Origin: Mycolicibacterium sp.
GTDB lineage: Bacteria > Actinomycetota > Actinomycetes > Mycobacteriales > Mycobacteriaceae
DNA length: 64,000 nucleotides
NCBI RefSeq assembly: GCF_016462545.1
Contig: NZ_JAEMTA010000007.1
Coordinates: 1-64,000, forward strand
Reading direction: 5' to 3'
Shown: positions 1 through 11,026 of the stretch, one piece after another
Layout: each line of letters starts with the position of its first letter
Position numbering within the stretch: the stretch's first letter is position 1
Program-made: the position numbers and the translations under genes
The notes under the pieces: model-generated
The model's database searches: none
Seen by the model: only the letters and a program-made list of their open reading frames with translations
Told to the model about the DNA's origin: nothing

Positions 1-571
1 TCGAGAACAGGGTGGCCAGTCCGCTGCCGTCCTCGATGGTGATGTCCACCCGGCGATCCCGGGCCTGGGCTTCACGGCGACGCAACGCCAGCGGATCGAC
101 GTCGGCGATGATCGCGTCGATGGTCTTCTCGGTCTTGTCCACCGAGAGCGGTTCGCAGTCCTGAAACGCCGAGGACAGCTGCTCGTCCAATGCGCGAAGG
201 GCGTCGGGGTCGATGACGTTGGCGGAGCGCGTCACCATCGCCCGCACCACCGGATAGGAGATCAGCCCGGCCGAGAACAGGCCGGCGACCGTCGGGAACC
301 GTTCGCGCAGGGCGATCCCGACGAGCAGCATGCCCGAGGCCGCACCGGAGGTGATCCGCGCTGCGGCACCGATGTGCGCGGTCACCGCCGACCAGTTGTC
401 CAGGCACCATTGATCGCGTTCGGCGGATCCGTCGGCGGCGTGCACGACGGCGAGCATGTCGACCATCGCGGCAACCCGCCGGGCGCAGGAGGCGGATTCG
501 ACCCGGGTCCACCCGTCCAGCCCAGCGGCGCCGGATGCGCCTGTCGCCGAAGCCACCAATGAGTCGAACAT
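1..571 (-). CDS. 13E12-family protein (DUF222, probable HNH endonuclease), partial at left edge
   Basis: This gene is absent from the ORF track because its stop lies outside the window; I read it directly. From the ATG at 571 the minus strand translates as MFDSLVASATGASGAAG, then about 190 residues of normal composition with no stop. The pattern (SCARRVAAMVDMLAVVHAADG, then NWSAVTAHIGAAARITSG) is that of the DUF222 N-terminal region of the mycobacterial REP13E12 family, whose C-terminus usually carries an HNH nuclease motif; that half is off the window. The family is multicopy and associated with mobile elements, and its cellular role is poorly known. The ORF-track entries at 72-575 and 382-621 are arginine- or proline-rich shadows of it. 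The gene runs the same way as disA, 135 bp downstream of it. Confidence 0.8.
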   Translation of the reverse strand, partial: MFDSLVASATGASGAAGLDGWTRVESASCARRVAAMVDMLAVVHAADGSAERDQWCLDNWSAVTAHIGAAARITSGAASGMLLVGIALRERFPTVAGLFSAGLISYPVVRAMVTRSANVIDPDALRALDEQLSSAFQDCEPLSVDKTEKTIDAIIADVDPLALRRREAQARDRRVDITIEDGSGLATLFS

Positions 572-621
572 GCATTCGAATCTACGCGGCCGGACCGACG
601 GAAACACCACGTCAAGCCCAA

Positions 622-650
622 GTTGTGGATGAAACCCAGACTGTGGATAA
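622..650. repeat. Two TGTGGAT motifs (DnaA-box-like) upstream of the 13E12 gene
   Basis: The gap between disA and the 13E12 gene holds TTGTGGAT (623-630) and TGTGGATAA (642-650, reverse complement TTATCCACA). They lie 19 bp apart in the same orientation. Both resemble DnaA boxes, but two alone in a gap next to a mobile-type gene do not make an origin. Their position upstream of the 13E12 start suggests a promoter or operator role. Confidence 0.35.
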
Positions 651-706
651 CTCCCGCGACCTACGTCGAAAAAGTCAGTGCAGCAAGATATCTCGGCCCG
701 CAGATC

Positions 707-1825
707 TCAGGCGAGCTGGTCGGCGATCGTCGACTCGGCCAGCTGTGACAGGCCTTCCCGGATGTGGCGGGCCCACATGGAACCGATGCCATCGACCGAC
801 TGCAGATCGTTGGCGCTCGCGGCCAGCACGCCCTGCAACGAACCGAACGACCGGACCAGCAAGTCGACGTGTGCGAACTGCAGACGTGGAATGCCGGCCA
901 TCGCGCGGTAGCCGCGTGAGCTCATTGCGGAGTCCTGCGCCTCGAGCGTCGATGGATAGCCGAAAACCCTTGCCAGCGCAGTGAAGTCGAGCAGCTCGTT
1001 GTCGCTGAGGGTGTCGAGCTCGTCTAGCGTCGCCATCACCTGCGCCGTGGACGGTGGGTCCGGATTGGCGTGATAGTCGCGGGCGATCAGCTCGCGGGCC
1101 GTGTCGTTGTCGCCGACGAGTTCCTCGAGCTGCAATTTGAGCTGCCGGCCGTTGGTGCCGAGTTCGACGACGTCGGCGTCGATCTCGAGGCTGATGCGGC
1201 GCACCATCTCCAGTCGCTGTGCCACGGTCATCACGTCGCGAAGCGTGACGAAGTCCTCGATCTCGGCCGTTGACAGCTGCCGATTGACCTCGTCGAGCCG
1301 GGCCTTGTAGCGCTCCAGCGTGGCGATGGTCTGGTTCGCGCGCGACAGTATCGTGGCGGAATCGGGAACGACATGTCGCTCGCCTGCGACGTACACCGTC
1401 ACGATGCTCATCGAATGGCTAACGGACACAACGGGATAGCCTGTCTGAATGGCTGTGCGCTCGGCGGACCTGTGCCGGGTTCCGGACTCATCGGTCGGGA
1501 TCGACGGGTCGGGGACCAGTTGGACGTTCGCGCGCAGGATGCGGGTGCCGTCGCTGGACAGCACCACGGCGCCGTCCATCTTCGACAGCTCGCGCAGTCG
1601 CGTCGGCGCGTACGCGACATCGAGCGCGAAGCCGCCGTCGCAGATCGCCTCGACGGTGTCGTCGTAACCGAGCACGATGAGCGCTCCGGTGCGGCCACGC
1701 AGAATGCGTTCCAACCCGTCGCGCAGCGCTGTTCCCGGCGCGAGTTGCCCTAGGGTTTCGCGCAGCGTGGGTCGGGCGAGTTGCACCACGTTGCCGCGCG
1801 CTGTCCTGGCTGCCTTCACGGTCAT
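707..1825 (-). CDS. disA: Diadenylate cyclase DisA, DNA integrity scanning protein
   Basis: DisA condenses two ATP into the second messenger cyclic di-AMP and is a soluble DNA-binding octamer in characterised homologues. The protein (372 aa) has the N-terminal DAC domain with both signature motifs, DGA (in [13 protein letters not shown]) and RHR (in [13 protein letters not shown]). A helical linker follows, then a C-terminal helix-hairpin-helix region ([20 protein letters not shown]). I start at the ATG at 1825, [11 protein letters not shown], because GAGGAGG lies just upstream; the track start at 1849 is an upstream TTG. It follows radA by 31 bp on the same strand, the conserved mycobacterial radA-disA order, so the two are probably one operon. 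In M. smegmatis RadA is reported to bind DisA and restrain its activity. Confidence 0.97.
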   Translation of the reverse strand: MTVKAARTARGNVVQLARPTLRETLGQLAPGTALRDGLERILRGRTGALIVLGYDDTVEAICDGGFALDVAYAPTRLRELSKMDGAVVLSSDGTRILRANVQLVPDPSIPTDESGTRHRSAERTAIQTGYPVVSVSHSMSIVTVYVAGERHVVPDSATILSRANQTIATLERYKARLDEVNRQLSTAEIEDFVTLRDVMTVAQRLEMVRRISLEIDADVVELGTNGRQLKLQLEELVGDNDTARELIARDYHANPDPPSTAQVMATLDELDTLSDNELLDFTALARVFGYPSTLEAQDSAMSSRGYRAMAGIPRLQFAHVDLLVRSFGSLQGVLAASANDLQSVDGIGSMWARHIREGLSQLAESTIADQLA

Positions 1826-1856
1826 CAACCCTCCTCGGTCTGACCGCAATTGTCTC

Positions 1857-3245
1857 TCATTTACCGGCGATGCTCTTCAACACCCGAAGCGCACCCGAGA
1901 TGTCGTCCGCCGACATGACGGTCAGACCTGCAGGCACGTCCTTCACTCCCGGCGGCACGACAGCGCAGTCGAACCCCAGCCTGGCCGCTTCGGCGAGGCG
2001 CCGATCCATGCCAGTCACCCTGCGAAGGTCCCCGGCGAGGCCCACCTCGCCGATGGCGACCACTGTGGTGGGCATGGGTATGTCGGCGTAGGCGGACGCG
2101 ATCGCCAACGCCACCGCCAGGTCCGAGGACGGATCGGTGAGCCGCATACCTCCGACCGTGGACAAATAGATGTCGTTCTGCCCGACGTTGAGGTGGGCGC
2201 GCTTCTCCAAGACGGCGGTGATCATCGCCGCGCGAGCCGAGTCGATACCGCTGACCGCCCGTCGTGGATTGCCCGCGGAGGCCGAACCGATGAGTGCCTG
2301 GACCTCGCCGATCATCGGTCGCTTGCCGTCGAGCGTCACGGTCACCGAAGTACCGGACACCGGTTGTGGCCGCTGATCCAGGAACAGGCCGGACGGATCG
2401 GCGACTCCTTCGATCCCGTTGTCGTGCAATAGGAAACAACCCACCTCGTCGGCAGCGCCGAACCGGTTCTTCACACCGCGGACCATCCGAAGGGCCGAAT
2501 TTCGGTCGCCCTCGAAGTGCAGCACGACGTCGACGAGATGCTCCAGTGAGCGCGGCCCGGCGATGGCGCCCTCCTTCGTCACGTGGCCGACGAGGATGAT
2601 CGCCACGCCGGTGGTCTTCGCGGCCATCGTGAGCGCAGTGGTGACCGCGCGCACCTGCGTAACGCCACCCGGTACGCCGTCGACCTCGGCGGTCGACATG
2701 GTCTGCACCGAGTCCACGACGATCAGCGTTGGCCGCACCTGCTCGATGTGGCCCAAGGCGGTCTGCAGGTCGGACTCCGCAGCGAGGAAGACCTCGTCGT
2801 GCGTGCACCCGGTGCGCTCGGCCCGCAGGCGGATCTGGCCCGCCGACTCCTCGCCCGACAGGTAGAGCGCCCGACGACCGGTCTGGGCCCAGCGATGCAC
2901 GACCTCGAGCAGCAGTGTGGACTTGCCGACGCCAGGATCGCCCGCAAGGAGCGTCACGGAACCGGGAACGAGGCCACCGCCGAGAACCCGGTCGAGCTCA
3001 CTCACCCCGGTGAGGAAGTGCCTGGTCGAACCCGGGTCGATCGAGCTGATGGGCACCGCGGGCGAACTTGGGGCGACGGCGCGGGTGGCTGTCGAGCCCG
3101 AGCCTGACACGGGTGTGAGCACCGCGATCTCATCGACGGTGCCCCAACTCCCGCAGTCCGGGCAACGGCCGACCCACTTGGCGGTGACGTGCTGGCACTC
3201 CGAACAGCGATGTTGTGAACGCGCCTTCGCACCAACCTTTGCCAC
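1857..3245 (-). CDS. radA: DNA repair protein RadA (Sms)
   Basis: RadA is a RecA-like ATPase that promotes branch migration of recombination intermediates. The 462-aa protein shows the expected order: an N-terminal C4 zinc finger ([19 protein letters not shown], residues about 14-32), Walker [10 protein letters not shown], the RadA-specific KNRFG motif (in [14 protein letters not shown]), and a C-terminal Lon-protease-like domain ([19 protein letters not shown]). The start codon is GTG (GTG GCA AAG GTT) with no strong ribosome site. It is the first gene of the probable radA-disA operon, 46 bp after lpqE on the same strand. Confidence 0.97.
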   Translation of the reverse strand: MAKVGAKARSQHRCSECQHVTAKWVGRCPDCGSWGTVDEIAVLTPVSGSGSTATRAVAPSSPAVPISSIDPGSTRHFLTGVSELDRVLGGGLVPGSVTLLAGDPGVGKSTLLLEVVHRWAQTGRRALYLSGEESAGQIRLRAERTGCTHDEVFLAAESDLQTALGHIEQVRPTLIVVDSVQTMSTAEVDGVPGGVTQVRAVTTALTMAAKTTGVAIILVGHVTKEGAIAGPRSLEHLVDVVLHFEGDRNSALRMVRGVKNRFGAADEVGCFLLHDNGIEGVADPSGLFLDQRPQPVSGTSVTVTLDGKRPMIGEVQALIGSASAGNPRRAVSGIDSARAAMITAVLEKRAHLNVGQNDIYLSTVGGMRLTDPSSDLAVALAIASAYADIPMPTTVVAIGEVGLAGDLRRVTGMDRRLAEAARLGFDCAVVPPGVKDVPAGLTVMSADDISGALRVLKSIAGK

Positions 3246-3291
3246 GTGCTGACGGTATCCGTCGGCACCGACAGAACGTCGGCAGCGGGGG

Positions 3292-3885
3292 CTAGTGCCC
3301 GCCCGTGTCGGCTTCGGCGCCCGCGCCCGTGGGAGCCTCCCGCCGGGGTGCCTCGCCCGCTGAGATCGGCACCACGATCTCCTTCTGTCCCGAACGCTCG
3401 AACGTGAAGGTGAACGGGTAATTCAGCCCGTTGGTGATCGGCTGCGTCAGCTGGACGGCGGCCTCGACGGTGTCGGCGCCTTCGGTGGCGTCGAGCGGGC
3501 TCGGCGTGCCATCGGGCGTCCCGACGATCAGCGTTCCGCCTGCGGGCACCTTGAGGTCGCCAGAGAGGCTGACGGTGCCGATCGGGGACGTGATCGACAC
3601 CAGGCGGTCGTCCTTCTCGGCCGACTCGTTGACGGCCACGAACAGCAGTTCGGCTCCGCCGCCCGGCCTGACGTAGTCAGTGGTCTGCGCGGCCCGAAGG
3701 TGGAGATTGCGGAGCGCGATGCCCGTCGCGGGGTCACCGACCCAGGTGAGCGTGCCGTTGACCGCGGGCTGTTGGTTGGCGGTCTGGGAGATCTGACCGG
3801 CGCTGCAACCGGACAGGGCGAGGGCGGCGGCCAGGCCGCAAACGGCCAGTGCGGCGGACGAAGACCGCAATTTCAAGGGCGTCAC
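3292..3885 (-). CDS. lpqE: Lipoprotein LpqE
   Basis: A 197-aa exported lipoprotein of the mycobacterial LpqE family, known from its conserved place beside radA and carD; its biochemical function is unknown. Residues 1-27 form a type II signal peptide, ending in the lipobox L-S-G-C with Cys27 as the lipidated residue. The mature part is a copper-chaperone-like or Ig-like beta domain rich in VGTPDGT-type turns. The C-terminus is low-complexity ([19 protein letters not shown]). The start is GTG at 3885 with AGGAGG about 7 bp upstream. It is transcribed away from carD across a 306-bp gap. Confidence 0.9.
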   Translation of the reverse strand: MTPLKLRSSSAALAVCGLAAALALSGCSAGQISQTANQQPAVNGTLTWVGDPATGIALRNLHLRAAQTTDYVRPGGGAELLFVAVNESAEKDDRLVSITSPIGTVSLSGDLKVPAGGTLIVGTPDGTPSPLDATEGADTVEAAVQLTQPITNGLNYPFTFTFERSGQKEIVVPISAGEAPRREAPTGAGAEADTGGH

Positions 3886-4680
<795 letters not shown>

Positions 4681-4698
4681 CGTTTCAGGCGCTCGTAC

Positions 4699-5175
4699 AT
4701 GGTGCCGAGGATCGGTTTGGGCACCGACGTACACCCGATCGAAGCTGGGCGTCCGTGCTGGCTGCTGTGTCTGTCGTTCGATGATGCCGACGGCTGTGCC
4801 GGCCATTCCGATGGCGATGTCGCTGCGCACGCCCTGTGCGACGCGCTTCTCAGCGCGGCTGGTCTCGGCGATCTAGGCAGCGTCTTCGGCACCGACCGTG
4901 ACGAATGGCGCGGTGTCAGCGGTGCGGACATGCTGCGACATGTCCATGACCTGCTGCGCAGCGAGGGCTATCGAGTGGGAAATGCCGTCGTTCAGGTGAT
5001 CGCCAACAAGCCGAAGGTGGGTCCCCGTCGCGCCGAGGCGCAACGGGTGCTCTCCGAGCTCCTCGATGCGCCGGTATCGGTGTCGGCGACGACTACCGAC
5101 GGGCTCGGTCTCACCGGTCGCGGTGAGGGTCTCGCGGCGATTGCGACCGCATTGGTAGTCGGTGTGGACGATTGA
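4699..5175 (+). CDS. ispF: 2-C-methyl-D-erythritol 2,4-cyclodiphosphate synthase
   Basis: IspF performs the cyclisation step of the MEP isoprenoid pathway, releasing CMP. The 158-aa protein has the zinc ligands in GLGTDVHPI (Asp and His) and in [16 protein letters not shown], and the C-terminal [16 protein letters not shown] signature. Length and motifs match the family, so the gene looks intact. It follows carD by 18 bp, and its stop lies just before the cysS start. In other mycobacteria ispD, encoding the CDP-ME synthase, sits between carD and ispF; here it is absent. Confidence 0.96.
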   Translation: MVPRIGLGTDVHPIEAGRPCWLLCLSFDDADGCAGHSDGDVAAHALCDALLSAAGLGDLGSVFGTDRDEWRGVSGADMLRHVHDLLRSEGYRVGNAVVQVIANKPKVGPRRAEAQRVLSELLDAPVSVSATTTDGLGLTGRGEGLAAIATALVVGVDD

Positions 5176-5204
5176 GAGCTGACAGGCCGGTAAGCTGGCC
5201 CGTC

Positions 5205-6635
5205 GTGACCGCTCAGCCCCTGCGTCTTCACGACACCATGACGGGTGTCGTGCGCGACTTCGTGCCGCTGCGCGAGGGGCACGCGTCGATATATCTCTGC
5301 GGCGCAACGGTTCAGGGGCTGCCTCACATCGGCCACGTCCGCAGTGGTGTCGCGTTCGACGTGTTGCGGCGTTGGCTGACGGCGAAGGGTTTCGACGTTG
5401 CGTTCATTCGCAACGTCACCGACATCGACGACAAGATCCTCAACAAGGCCGCCGATGCAGGTCGTCCCTGGTGGGAGTGGGCCGCGACGTTCGAGCGGGC
5501 GTTCACCGCCGCCTACGACGCGCTGGGTGTGCTGCCGCCATCGGCCGAACCGCGGGCCACCGGCCACATCACGCAGATGGTCGAGTTGATCGAGCGGCTG
5601 CTCGACGCCGGGCATGCCTATACCGGCGGCGGCGACGTCTACTTCGACGTGCTGAGCTACCCGGACTACGGGCAGCTGTCCCGACACCGGATCGACGACG
5701 TACATCAGGGTGAGAGCGTCGCCACCGGCAAGCGCGACCCCCGCGACTTCACGCTCTGGAAGGGCGCCAAGCCAGGGGAACCGTCATGGCCGACGCCGTG
5801 GGGGCCGGGCCGGCCGGGCTGGCACACCGAATGCGTCGCGATGGCGCACGAATACCTGGGCGCGGCGTTCGACATTCACGCCGGCGGAATGGACCTCGTC
5901 TTCCCGCATCACGAGAACGAGATCGCGCAGGCGCGGGCAGCAGGCGACGGGTTTGCCCAGTACTGGATGCACAACGGCTGGGTCACCATGGGTGGCGAGA
6001 AGATGAGCAAGTCGCTCGGCAACGTGCTGGCGATTCCCGCCGTACTCCAGCGCGTGCGCCCCGCTGAGCTGCGGTACTACCTCGGCAGCGCGCACTACCG
6101 GTCGATGCTGGAATTCTCCGAGAACGCGCTTCAAGACGCAGTCAAGGCCTATACGGGCGTCGAGGAGTTCCTGCACCGGGTGCGCAACCGAGTTGGCACC
6201 GTCGTGCCGGGCGAGTGGACCGAGAAGTTCGGCGCCGCCCTCGACGACGATCTGGCGGTACCCGCCGCGCTCGCCGAGGTGCACGCCGCGCGTGCCGAGG
6301 GCAACCGCGCGCTCGATGCGGGCGATCACGACGCGGCCATGGCGCACGCGAGGTCGATCAGGGCGATGATGGGAATCCTCGGTTGTGACCCCCTCGACGA
6401 GCGTTGGGAATCGCGCGACGAGACCTCGGCTGCCCTCGCGGCGATCGACGAGTTGGTGAAGTGGGCGCTGGCGGGTCGCGCGGAGGCTCGCGAACAGCGA
6501 AACTGGGCTCAGGCGGACGAGATTCGCGACCGCCTCAAAGCTGCGGGGATCGACGTCACCGACACCGCTGACGGACCACAATGGGCGCTCCTCGACGGAG
6601 ACGCCAAGTCGGCTTCGACCGACAGAGGGGCATAG
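5205..6635 (+). CDS. cysS: Cysteinyl-tRNA synthetase
   Basis: A class I aminoacyl-tRNA synthetase charging tRNA-Cys. It shows the cysteine pocket and zinc ligand region ([10 protein letters not shown]), the HIGH motif as PHIGHVRSG, further zinc ligands ([10 protein letters not shown] and HHENEIAQ) and KMSKS in [12 protein letters not shown]. The ORF opens at 5172, but homologues begin near the GTG at 5205 ([14 protein letters not shown]), which leaves 476 aa; ribosome-site evidence is weak either way. It continues directly into rlmB, 2 bp downstream, so the two are co-transcribed. Confidence 0.95.
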   Translation: MTAQPLRLHDTMTGVVRDFVPLREGHASIYLCGATVQGLPHIGHVRSGVAFDVLRRWLTAKGFDVAFIRNVTDIDDKILNKAADAGRPWWEWAATFERAFTAAYDALGVLPPSAEPRATGHITQMVELIERLLDAGHAYTGGGDVYFDVLSYPDYGQLSRHRIDDVHQGESVATGKRDPRDFTLWKGAKPGEPSWPTPWGPGRPGWHTECVAMAHEYLGAAFDIHAGGMDLVFPHHENEIAQARAAGDGFAQYWMHNGWVTMGGEKMSKSLGNVLAIPAVLQRVRPAELRYYLGSAHYRSMLEFSENALQDAVKAYTGVEEFLHRVRNRVGTVVPGEWTEKFGAALDDDLAVPAALAEVHAARAEGNRALDAGDHDAAMAHARSIRAMMGILGCDPLDERWESRDETSAALAAIDELVKWALAGRAEAREQRNWAQADEIRDRLKAAGIDVTDTADGPQWALLDGDAKSASTDRGA

Positions 6636-6637
6636 CG

Positions 6638-7576
6638 ATGGCAGGCAACTCCCAACGGCGCGGCGCGGTGCGCAAGGCGGGCACCAAGAAGGGGCCGACG
6701 ATCGGCTCCGGCGGAGTGCGGCGTCGCGGACTCGAGGCCAAGGGCGCCACTCCGCCCGCGAGTGCCCGACCCCACCACCCGGCGGGCAAGCGGGCCGCCA
6801 AGGCCGCCCGCTCGGACCAGGGCCGTCACAAGAAGACCGACGAGACCGAGGTCGTGCTGGGCCGGAACCCGGTGTTGGAGTGCCTCCGCGCCGGTGTGCC
6901 CGCCACTGCACTCTGGGTGGTGCTCGGCACCGAGTCCGACGAACGCCTCACGGAGTCGGTGCAGCGGGCGGCCGACAAGGGCATCGCGATCCTCGAGGTG
7001 CAGAAGCACGACCTCGACCGGCTCAGCTCGAACGGACTGCACCAGGGCATCGCACTGCAGGTACCGCCCTACAACTATGCGCACCCGGACGACCTGCTGC
7101 GAGCGGCCAAGGCTGATTCGACGCCTGCGCTCCTGGTGGCGTTGGACAACATCTCCGACCCGCGAAATCTCGGGGCGATCGTTCGCTCGGTTGCGGCGTT
7201 CGGTGGGCACGGCGTGTTGATCCCGCAGCGTCGATCGGCGTCGGTGACGGCGGTCGCGTGGCGCACCAGTGCAGGGGCTGCGGCACGGCTGCGGGTCGGG
7301 CGCGCAACGAATTTGACTCGGACACTGAAGAGTTGGGCCGACGAGGGCCTGCAGGTGGTCGGTCTGGACGCGGGTGGCGACACCGAACTCGACGCACTCG
7401 ACGCCCACGGGCCGATGGTGGTCGTGGTCGGGTCCGAGGGCAAGGGCCTGTCCCGCTTGGTGCGGGAGAACTGCGACGCGATCGTGTCGATTCCGATGGC
7501 CGGGCCGACGGAGTCGCTGAACGCATCCGTCGCGGCGGGTGTCGTGCTGGCCGAGATCGCTAGGCAGCGACGCTAG
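6638..7576 (+). CDS. rlmB: 23S rRNA (guanosine-2'-O)-methyltransferase, SpoU/TrmH family
   Basis: A SPOUT-class 2'-O-methyltransferase of the RlmB/TrmH type, the Rv3579c (tsnR) orthologue by synteny. It has a basic, disordered N-terminus (residues about 1-65, rich in K, R, G), a substrate-binding domain ([15 protein letters not shown]) and the knotted SPOUT domain. The three SPOUT motifs are visible: [27 protein letters not shown] and [18 protein letters not shown] 6638 is chosen over the track start at 6581 because GAGGGG precedes it and cysS ends just before. The last 17 bp overlap the convergent MFS gene. Confidence 0.93.
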   Translation: MAGNSQRRGAVRKAGTKKGPTIGSGGVRRRGLEAKGATPPASARPHHPAGKRAAKAARSDQGRHKKTDETEVVLGRNPVLECLRAGVPATALWVVLGTESDERLTESVQRAADKGIAILEVQKHDLDRLSSNGLHQGIALQVPPYNYAHPDDLLRAAKADSTPALLVALDNISDPRNLGAIVRSVAAFGGHGVLIPQRRSASVTAVAWRTSAGAAARLRVGRATNLTRTLKSWADEGLQVVGLDAGGDTELDALDAHGPMVVVVGSEGKGLSRLVRENCDAIVSIPMAGPTESLNASVAAGVVLAEIARQRR

Positions 7577-8807
7577 AGGCGTCCGGCGCCGGTTTGGTCT
7601 CGGGCATGAAGCGGGCGTAGAGCACGAACCCAACACCCGCGATGGCGGCGAGGACGTAGAACGCGATCGTGTAGCCCTGCGTCACGATGACGAAACCGGC
7701 CACCGTCGCGCTCAGCGCCGCGCCCAGCCCCTGCACCGTGGCGACCGCGCCCTGCGCCACATTGAACCGGCCGGATCCACGCGTCAGGTCGGCGACCACG
7801 ATCGGGAACAGGGCGCCGAAGATGCCGGCCCCCACACCGTCGAGCGCCTGCACGGCGAGTAGCCAGGTTGCATCGTCGGACACGGTGTAGAGCACTCCCC
7901 GCAGCGCGAGAACCCCAAATGCCAAGAGGAAGATGGGTTTTCGACCCCAGCGATCGGTCTTGCGTCCGACCACCATCGCGACCGGGATCATGACGACTTG
8001 AGCCGCCAGCACGCACAGCGCGACCAATGACGTGGCGCTGTCCTTGCCGACGACCCGGGTCAGCAGTTGGCTGACCGACGTCAGCATCGCGGCGTTGGCC
8101 AGGTGGAACGTGAACGCGACGATCGCGAACACCAAGAGCGGACGGTTGGTCACCAGCGTCGACCAGGCGCCGACCTCCGAGTCGCCGTCGTCGTCGGTGA
8201 GGCCGCGGGCCAGGTCGTCATCGATCTCGTCGCCGCGGATGCATGAGGTGGCCATGATGCTGAGCACGGCCAGCACGCCCATCAACCAGAACACCACGAC
8301 GGGCCCCAGCGACCAGGCCAGCAGCGCAGCGATACCCGCCGCGGTCGCGTTGCCGGCGTGGTTGAAGGCCTCGTTGCGACCAATCCGCGGAGCGAAGAGT
8401 CTTGGTCCGGTCAGGCCGAGGGTGATGGCGGCGATCGCAGGCGCGAACACGGCACCGGCCAAGGAGGCGATCCCCTGCGTCAACGTGATGAGGGCGAATC
8501 CGTCGACGAATGGCAGCGCGACCGAACTGACCGTCACTGCGAGGGCCGCGACGATGACGATCGCGCGCCGGTTGCGGGCGCGGTCGATCAGGCTGCCCGC
8601 CGGCGTCTGGGCGAGGAGCCCGACGATGCCGGCGATGGTGATCACCGAACCGACGGTGGCCTCGTCCCAGCCGTGACTGGGTCCGCGGACGGCAATGAGA
8701 TAGATGGCGAGGTAGGGACCCAAACCGTCGCGCACGTCGGCGAGGAAGAAGTTCAGCGCATCCAGCGCCCGCAGGGACCGACGAGACGGCATCGTCTTGA
8801 CGGCCAA
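7560..8807 (-). CDS. MFS transporter, drug-efflux-like
   Basis: A 415-aa major facilitator with about twelve hydrophobic segments. It has an acidic cytoplasmic loop between the halves ([22 protein letters not shown]) and an MFS loop motif in [15 protein letters not shown]. Substrate cannot be read from sequence; the overall look is of an efflux or uncharacterised MFS family. The track start is a TTG at 8807 with GAGG upstream; an ATG five codons in (8792) is equally possible. The 3' end overlaps rlmB by 17 bp, tail to tail. M. tuberculosis has no counterpart at this position. Confidence 0.85.
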   Translation of the reverse strand: MAVKTMPSRRSLRALDALNFFLADVRDGLGPYLAIYLIAVRGPSHGWDEATVGSVITIAGIVGLLAQTPAGSLIDRARNRRAIVIVAALAVTVSSVALPFVDGFALITLTQGIASLAGAVFAPAIAAITLGLTGPRLFAPRIGRNEAFNHAGNATAAGIAALLAWSLGPVVVFWLMGVLAVLSIMATSCIRGDEIDDDLARGLTDDDGDSEVGAWSTLVTNRPLLVFAIVAFTFHLANAAMLTSVSQLLTRVVGKDSATSLVALCVLAAQVVMIPVAMVVGRKTDRWGRKPIFLLAFGVLALRGVLYTVSDDATWLLAVQALDGVGAGIFGALFPIVVADLTRGSGRFNVAQGAVATVQGLGAALSATVAGFVIVTQGYTIAFYVLAAIAGVGFVLYARFMPETKPAPDASSVAA

Positions 8808-8870
8808 CTACTACCTCGCTCGGGTCGGGTGGGCGAGATGTCTATAGCCACCCGGCCGCGCTGGCAAACG

Positions 8871-10115
8871 TCAGACGCCGAAGAGCTGGATCCCCGCCCA
8901 CAGGCCCACGACCGACACCCCGAGCGTGGCCGGCACGGTGACCAGCCCGACGCGGCTGAACTCGAGGAATCCGGCCGGTAGACGCTCGCGTTGAACCACG
9001 CTGCGCCACAGTAGATTCGACAGCGAGCCGGGATAGGTCAGGTTGGGTCCGACATTGACGCCGATCAGCACCGCGAGCACCGCGGCCGGACCCATCCCGG
9101 ACACCAGCGGCAACAGCACCAGCACCGCGGGCAGGTTGTTGACCACGTTGGACAACACCGCCGCGGCGACCGCGATGCCGAGCAGGGCGGGCAACGTCGT
9201 GCCGGTGGGCAGCACGCGACGCATCGCGTCGTCGAGACCGTGCGTCATCACCGCGGTCACCACCACGCCGAGGCACAGCACGAACGCCAGAAACGGCACG
9301 TTGGCGGCCTTCGCGATCCCCGTGACGGTGCTGCGCCCGCGAAGCAGACCGCGCACTCCCAGCACCACCGCCCCTGCGAGCGCCGCCCAGGCCGGGGCCA
9401 GGTCCAGAAGCGACGTGACCGCGAATCCGACCAGGGTCAGGGCCAGCACGACGAGCACGAAGATCGGTAGTTCCGCGGGCGGTGGCGCCGCGGCCGTCGC
9501 GGGCTTTTCGGCGAGATCGCGTCGGAAGAACCAGCGCAGCAGGAGGTACTCCGCGGCGATCGCGAGAAGCCACGGCAACGCCATCACGGCGCTGAAGTGA
9601 GCGAAGGTCAGACCGGCAGCGCTGAAGGCCAGCAGGTTGGTCAGGTTGGACACCGGCAGCAGCAAGGACGCCGTGTTGGCGAGGTGCGCGGTGGCGTAGG
9701 CATGGGGTCGGGACGGGATGCCCAGGGTCCCCGCAGTCGCCAGCACGACGGGAGTCAGCAGCACGACGGTGGCATCGAGGCTCAGCACGGCCGTCGTCGT
9801 CGCGGCGATCACGAACACCGTGCCCAGCAGTCGCTGCGGTTGGCCCGCACTGCGGCGCGCCATCGCCACGCCAGCAGCGTGGAACAGGCCCTCGTCGTCG
9901 CACAGCTTCGCGAGCACCAGGACCGCGGCGAGGAATCCGACGACCGGTAGCAACTCGTCGATCTCGGCGAGGGAGTCGTCCAGCGACACCACCCCCAGCG
10001 CGATCAACAAGCCCGCGGCGGGGACGGCCGCAACGGCTTCCGGCCACCCCCGGGGGCGAAACATGGCGAACACCAGCACGATCGCCAGCGCACCGAGCGC
10101 CAGCGTCAGATCCAC
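8871..10115 (-). CDS. ArsB/NhaD-like permease (Rv3578, arsB2 family)
   Basis: A 414-aa integral membrane protein of the arsenite-antiporter/ion transporter superfamily with about ten to twelve membrane segments. It carries the paired half-repeat signatures VSNLTNLLAFSAAG and LSNVVNNLPAVLVLLPLV. I take the GTG at 10115 (VDLTLALGALAIVLVFAMF); the N-terminal 125 residues of the track ORF are an arginine-rich shadow. Position and family agree with M. tuberculosis arsB2. No arsenic regulator or reductase is nearby, so arsenic specificity is not supported. It is the last gene of a four-gene overlapping operon, overlapping the hydrolase by 10 bp. Confidence 0.88.
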   Translation of the reverse strand: MDLTLALGALAIVLVFAMFRPRGWPEAVAAVPAAGLLIALGVVSLDDSLAEIDELLPVVGFLAAVLVLAKLCDDEGLFHAAGVAMARRSAGQPQRLLGTVFVIAATTTAVLSLDATVVLLTPVVLATAGTLGIPSRPHAYATAHLANTASLLLPVSNLTNLLAFSAAGLTFAHFSAVMALPWLLAIAAEYLLLRWFFRRDLAEKPATAAAPPPAELPIFVLVVLALTLVGFAVTSLLDLAPAWAALAGAVVLGVRGLLRGRSTVTGIAKAANVPFLAFVLCLGVVVTAVMTHGLDDAMRRVLPTGTTLPALLGIAVAAAVLSNVVNNLPAVLVLLPLVSGMGPAAVLAVLIGVNVGPNLTYPGSLSNLLWRSVVQRERLPAGFLEFSRVGLVTVPATLGVSVVGLWAGIQLFGV

Positions 10116-11026
10116 GGGTCGGCACGCTCCCAGAGCGTCGGGAGATGAAGAGGCACGCCATCTTCGGTGGCCAGCCGGGTCAGCACCCGCATCGACTCGT
10201 CGAGATCGTCGCCGGCATAGGGCAGTGCGCGCAGCGGCTCGTGCAACGGGCGGAAGAAGTCGTCCCAGTGGATCAGGACGACGCGACGGGCGTGCACCGC
10301 GCGCACCGCCTCGTTCCAGTAGTCGACCAGATAGCGCTCCGGCTGCAGACCCAACTGTCCAATGCCGAGGTAGACGACGTCGGCCCGCTGCCCGTGGAGC
10401 GCGCCGGGGACGAAGCCCGCGCTGCCGACGACCAGCATGCGTCGATCGGACGCCCGGTGGTGGATCAGCGTCGACCACGACTCCCCGCACCGGTAGGCCG
10501 CCGCCTTGACGGGTGGGATGACGGGTTCGGTGATGACGCCGGGGAACCGATCGGGCGGGCAGTGGTCACCGACGATCAAGGTTACGTCGAAGGCCCCCAA
10601 CGACATTGGCTCGCCAGGTGTGGTCACGACGAGACGGTCCTCGGGAAGTCCGGCGCCGCGGCCGAGGTGCGCGGCCGACGTACCACCCACCACCTTCGCG
10701 CCCGTCCGCTGGGCGACCGTAGCTGAGTCCATCGCATGGTCGAAGTGAGTGTGGACGGGCATCACGGCGTCGAGCCGTTCGACGCCGAGGCGGATCAGGC
10801 AACCGTCGATTCGGGGTAGCGACGGGGCCAGCTTGCGCACGCCCACCGTCAGCAACGTCGGTCGGGAGAAGAACCCGTCGGTCATCAGCGCCGACTCGCC
10901 GTCGTCGATCAACAGGGTGGTGACACCAGCCCACGTCACCGTCACCGGGGACTGCGCCGTCGCGGCCGGCTGGTCGAAGTGGCGGCGATAGGCGTCGAGG
11001 TCGGGCCGTCCGAGTTTCAGTCGCAT
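10106..11026 (-). CDS. MBL-fold metallo-hydrolase (Rv3577-like)
   Basis: A 306-aa metallo-beta-lactamase-fold hydrolase. The metal motif HxHxDH is present as PVHTHFDHAMDSA, with later ligands plausible in IVGDHCPP and VLIHWDDFF. The overall pattern resembles the UlaG/RomA-like branch, which acts on lactone or phosphodiester substrates, but the substrate is unknown. ATG 11026 overlaps the pxpA stop as ATGA, so translation is probably coupled; the upstream part of the track ORF (to 11638) is antisense-frame noise. Its downstream neighbour is the ArsB-like permease, the same pair as Rv3577-Rv3578. Confidence 0.88.
   Translation of the reverse strand: MRLKLGRPDLDAYRRHFDQPAATAQSPVTVTWAGVTTLLIDDGESALMTDGFFSRPTLLTVGVRKLAPSLPRIDGCLIRLGVERLDAVMPVHTHFDHAMDSATVAQRTGAKVVGGTSAAHLGRGAGLPEDRLVVTTPGEPMSLGAFDVTLIVGDHCPPDRFPGVITEPVIPPVKAAAYRCGESWSTLIHHRASDRRMLVVGSAGFVPGALHGQRADVVYLGIGQLGLQPERYLVDYWNEAVRAVHARRVVLIHWDDFFRPLHEPLRALPYAGDDLDESMRVLTRLATEDGVPLHLPTLWERADPWI

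Noticed and set aside
72-621. Minus-strand ORFs 72-575 and 382-621 as genes
   Set aside because: Both are arginine- or proline-rich shadows of the 13E12-type gene read from ATG 571, which has normal composition and family motifs.
622-650. Replication origin suggested by DnaA-box-like motifs
   Set aside because: Only two boxes, no AT-rich unwinding region, and no dnaA, dnaN or rnpA gene nearby.
8871-10115. Calling the permease a true arsenite pump
   Set aside because: The family and the Rv3578 name suggest ArsB, but no arsR, arsC or acr3 is nearby and the superfamily transports many ions.
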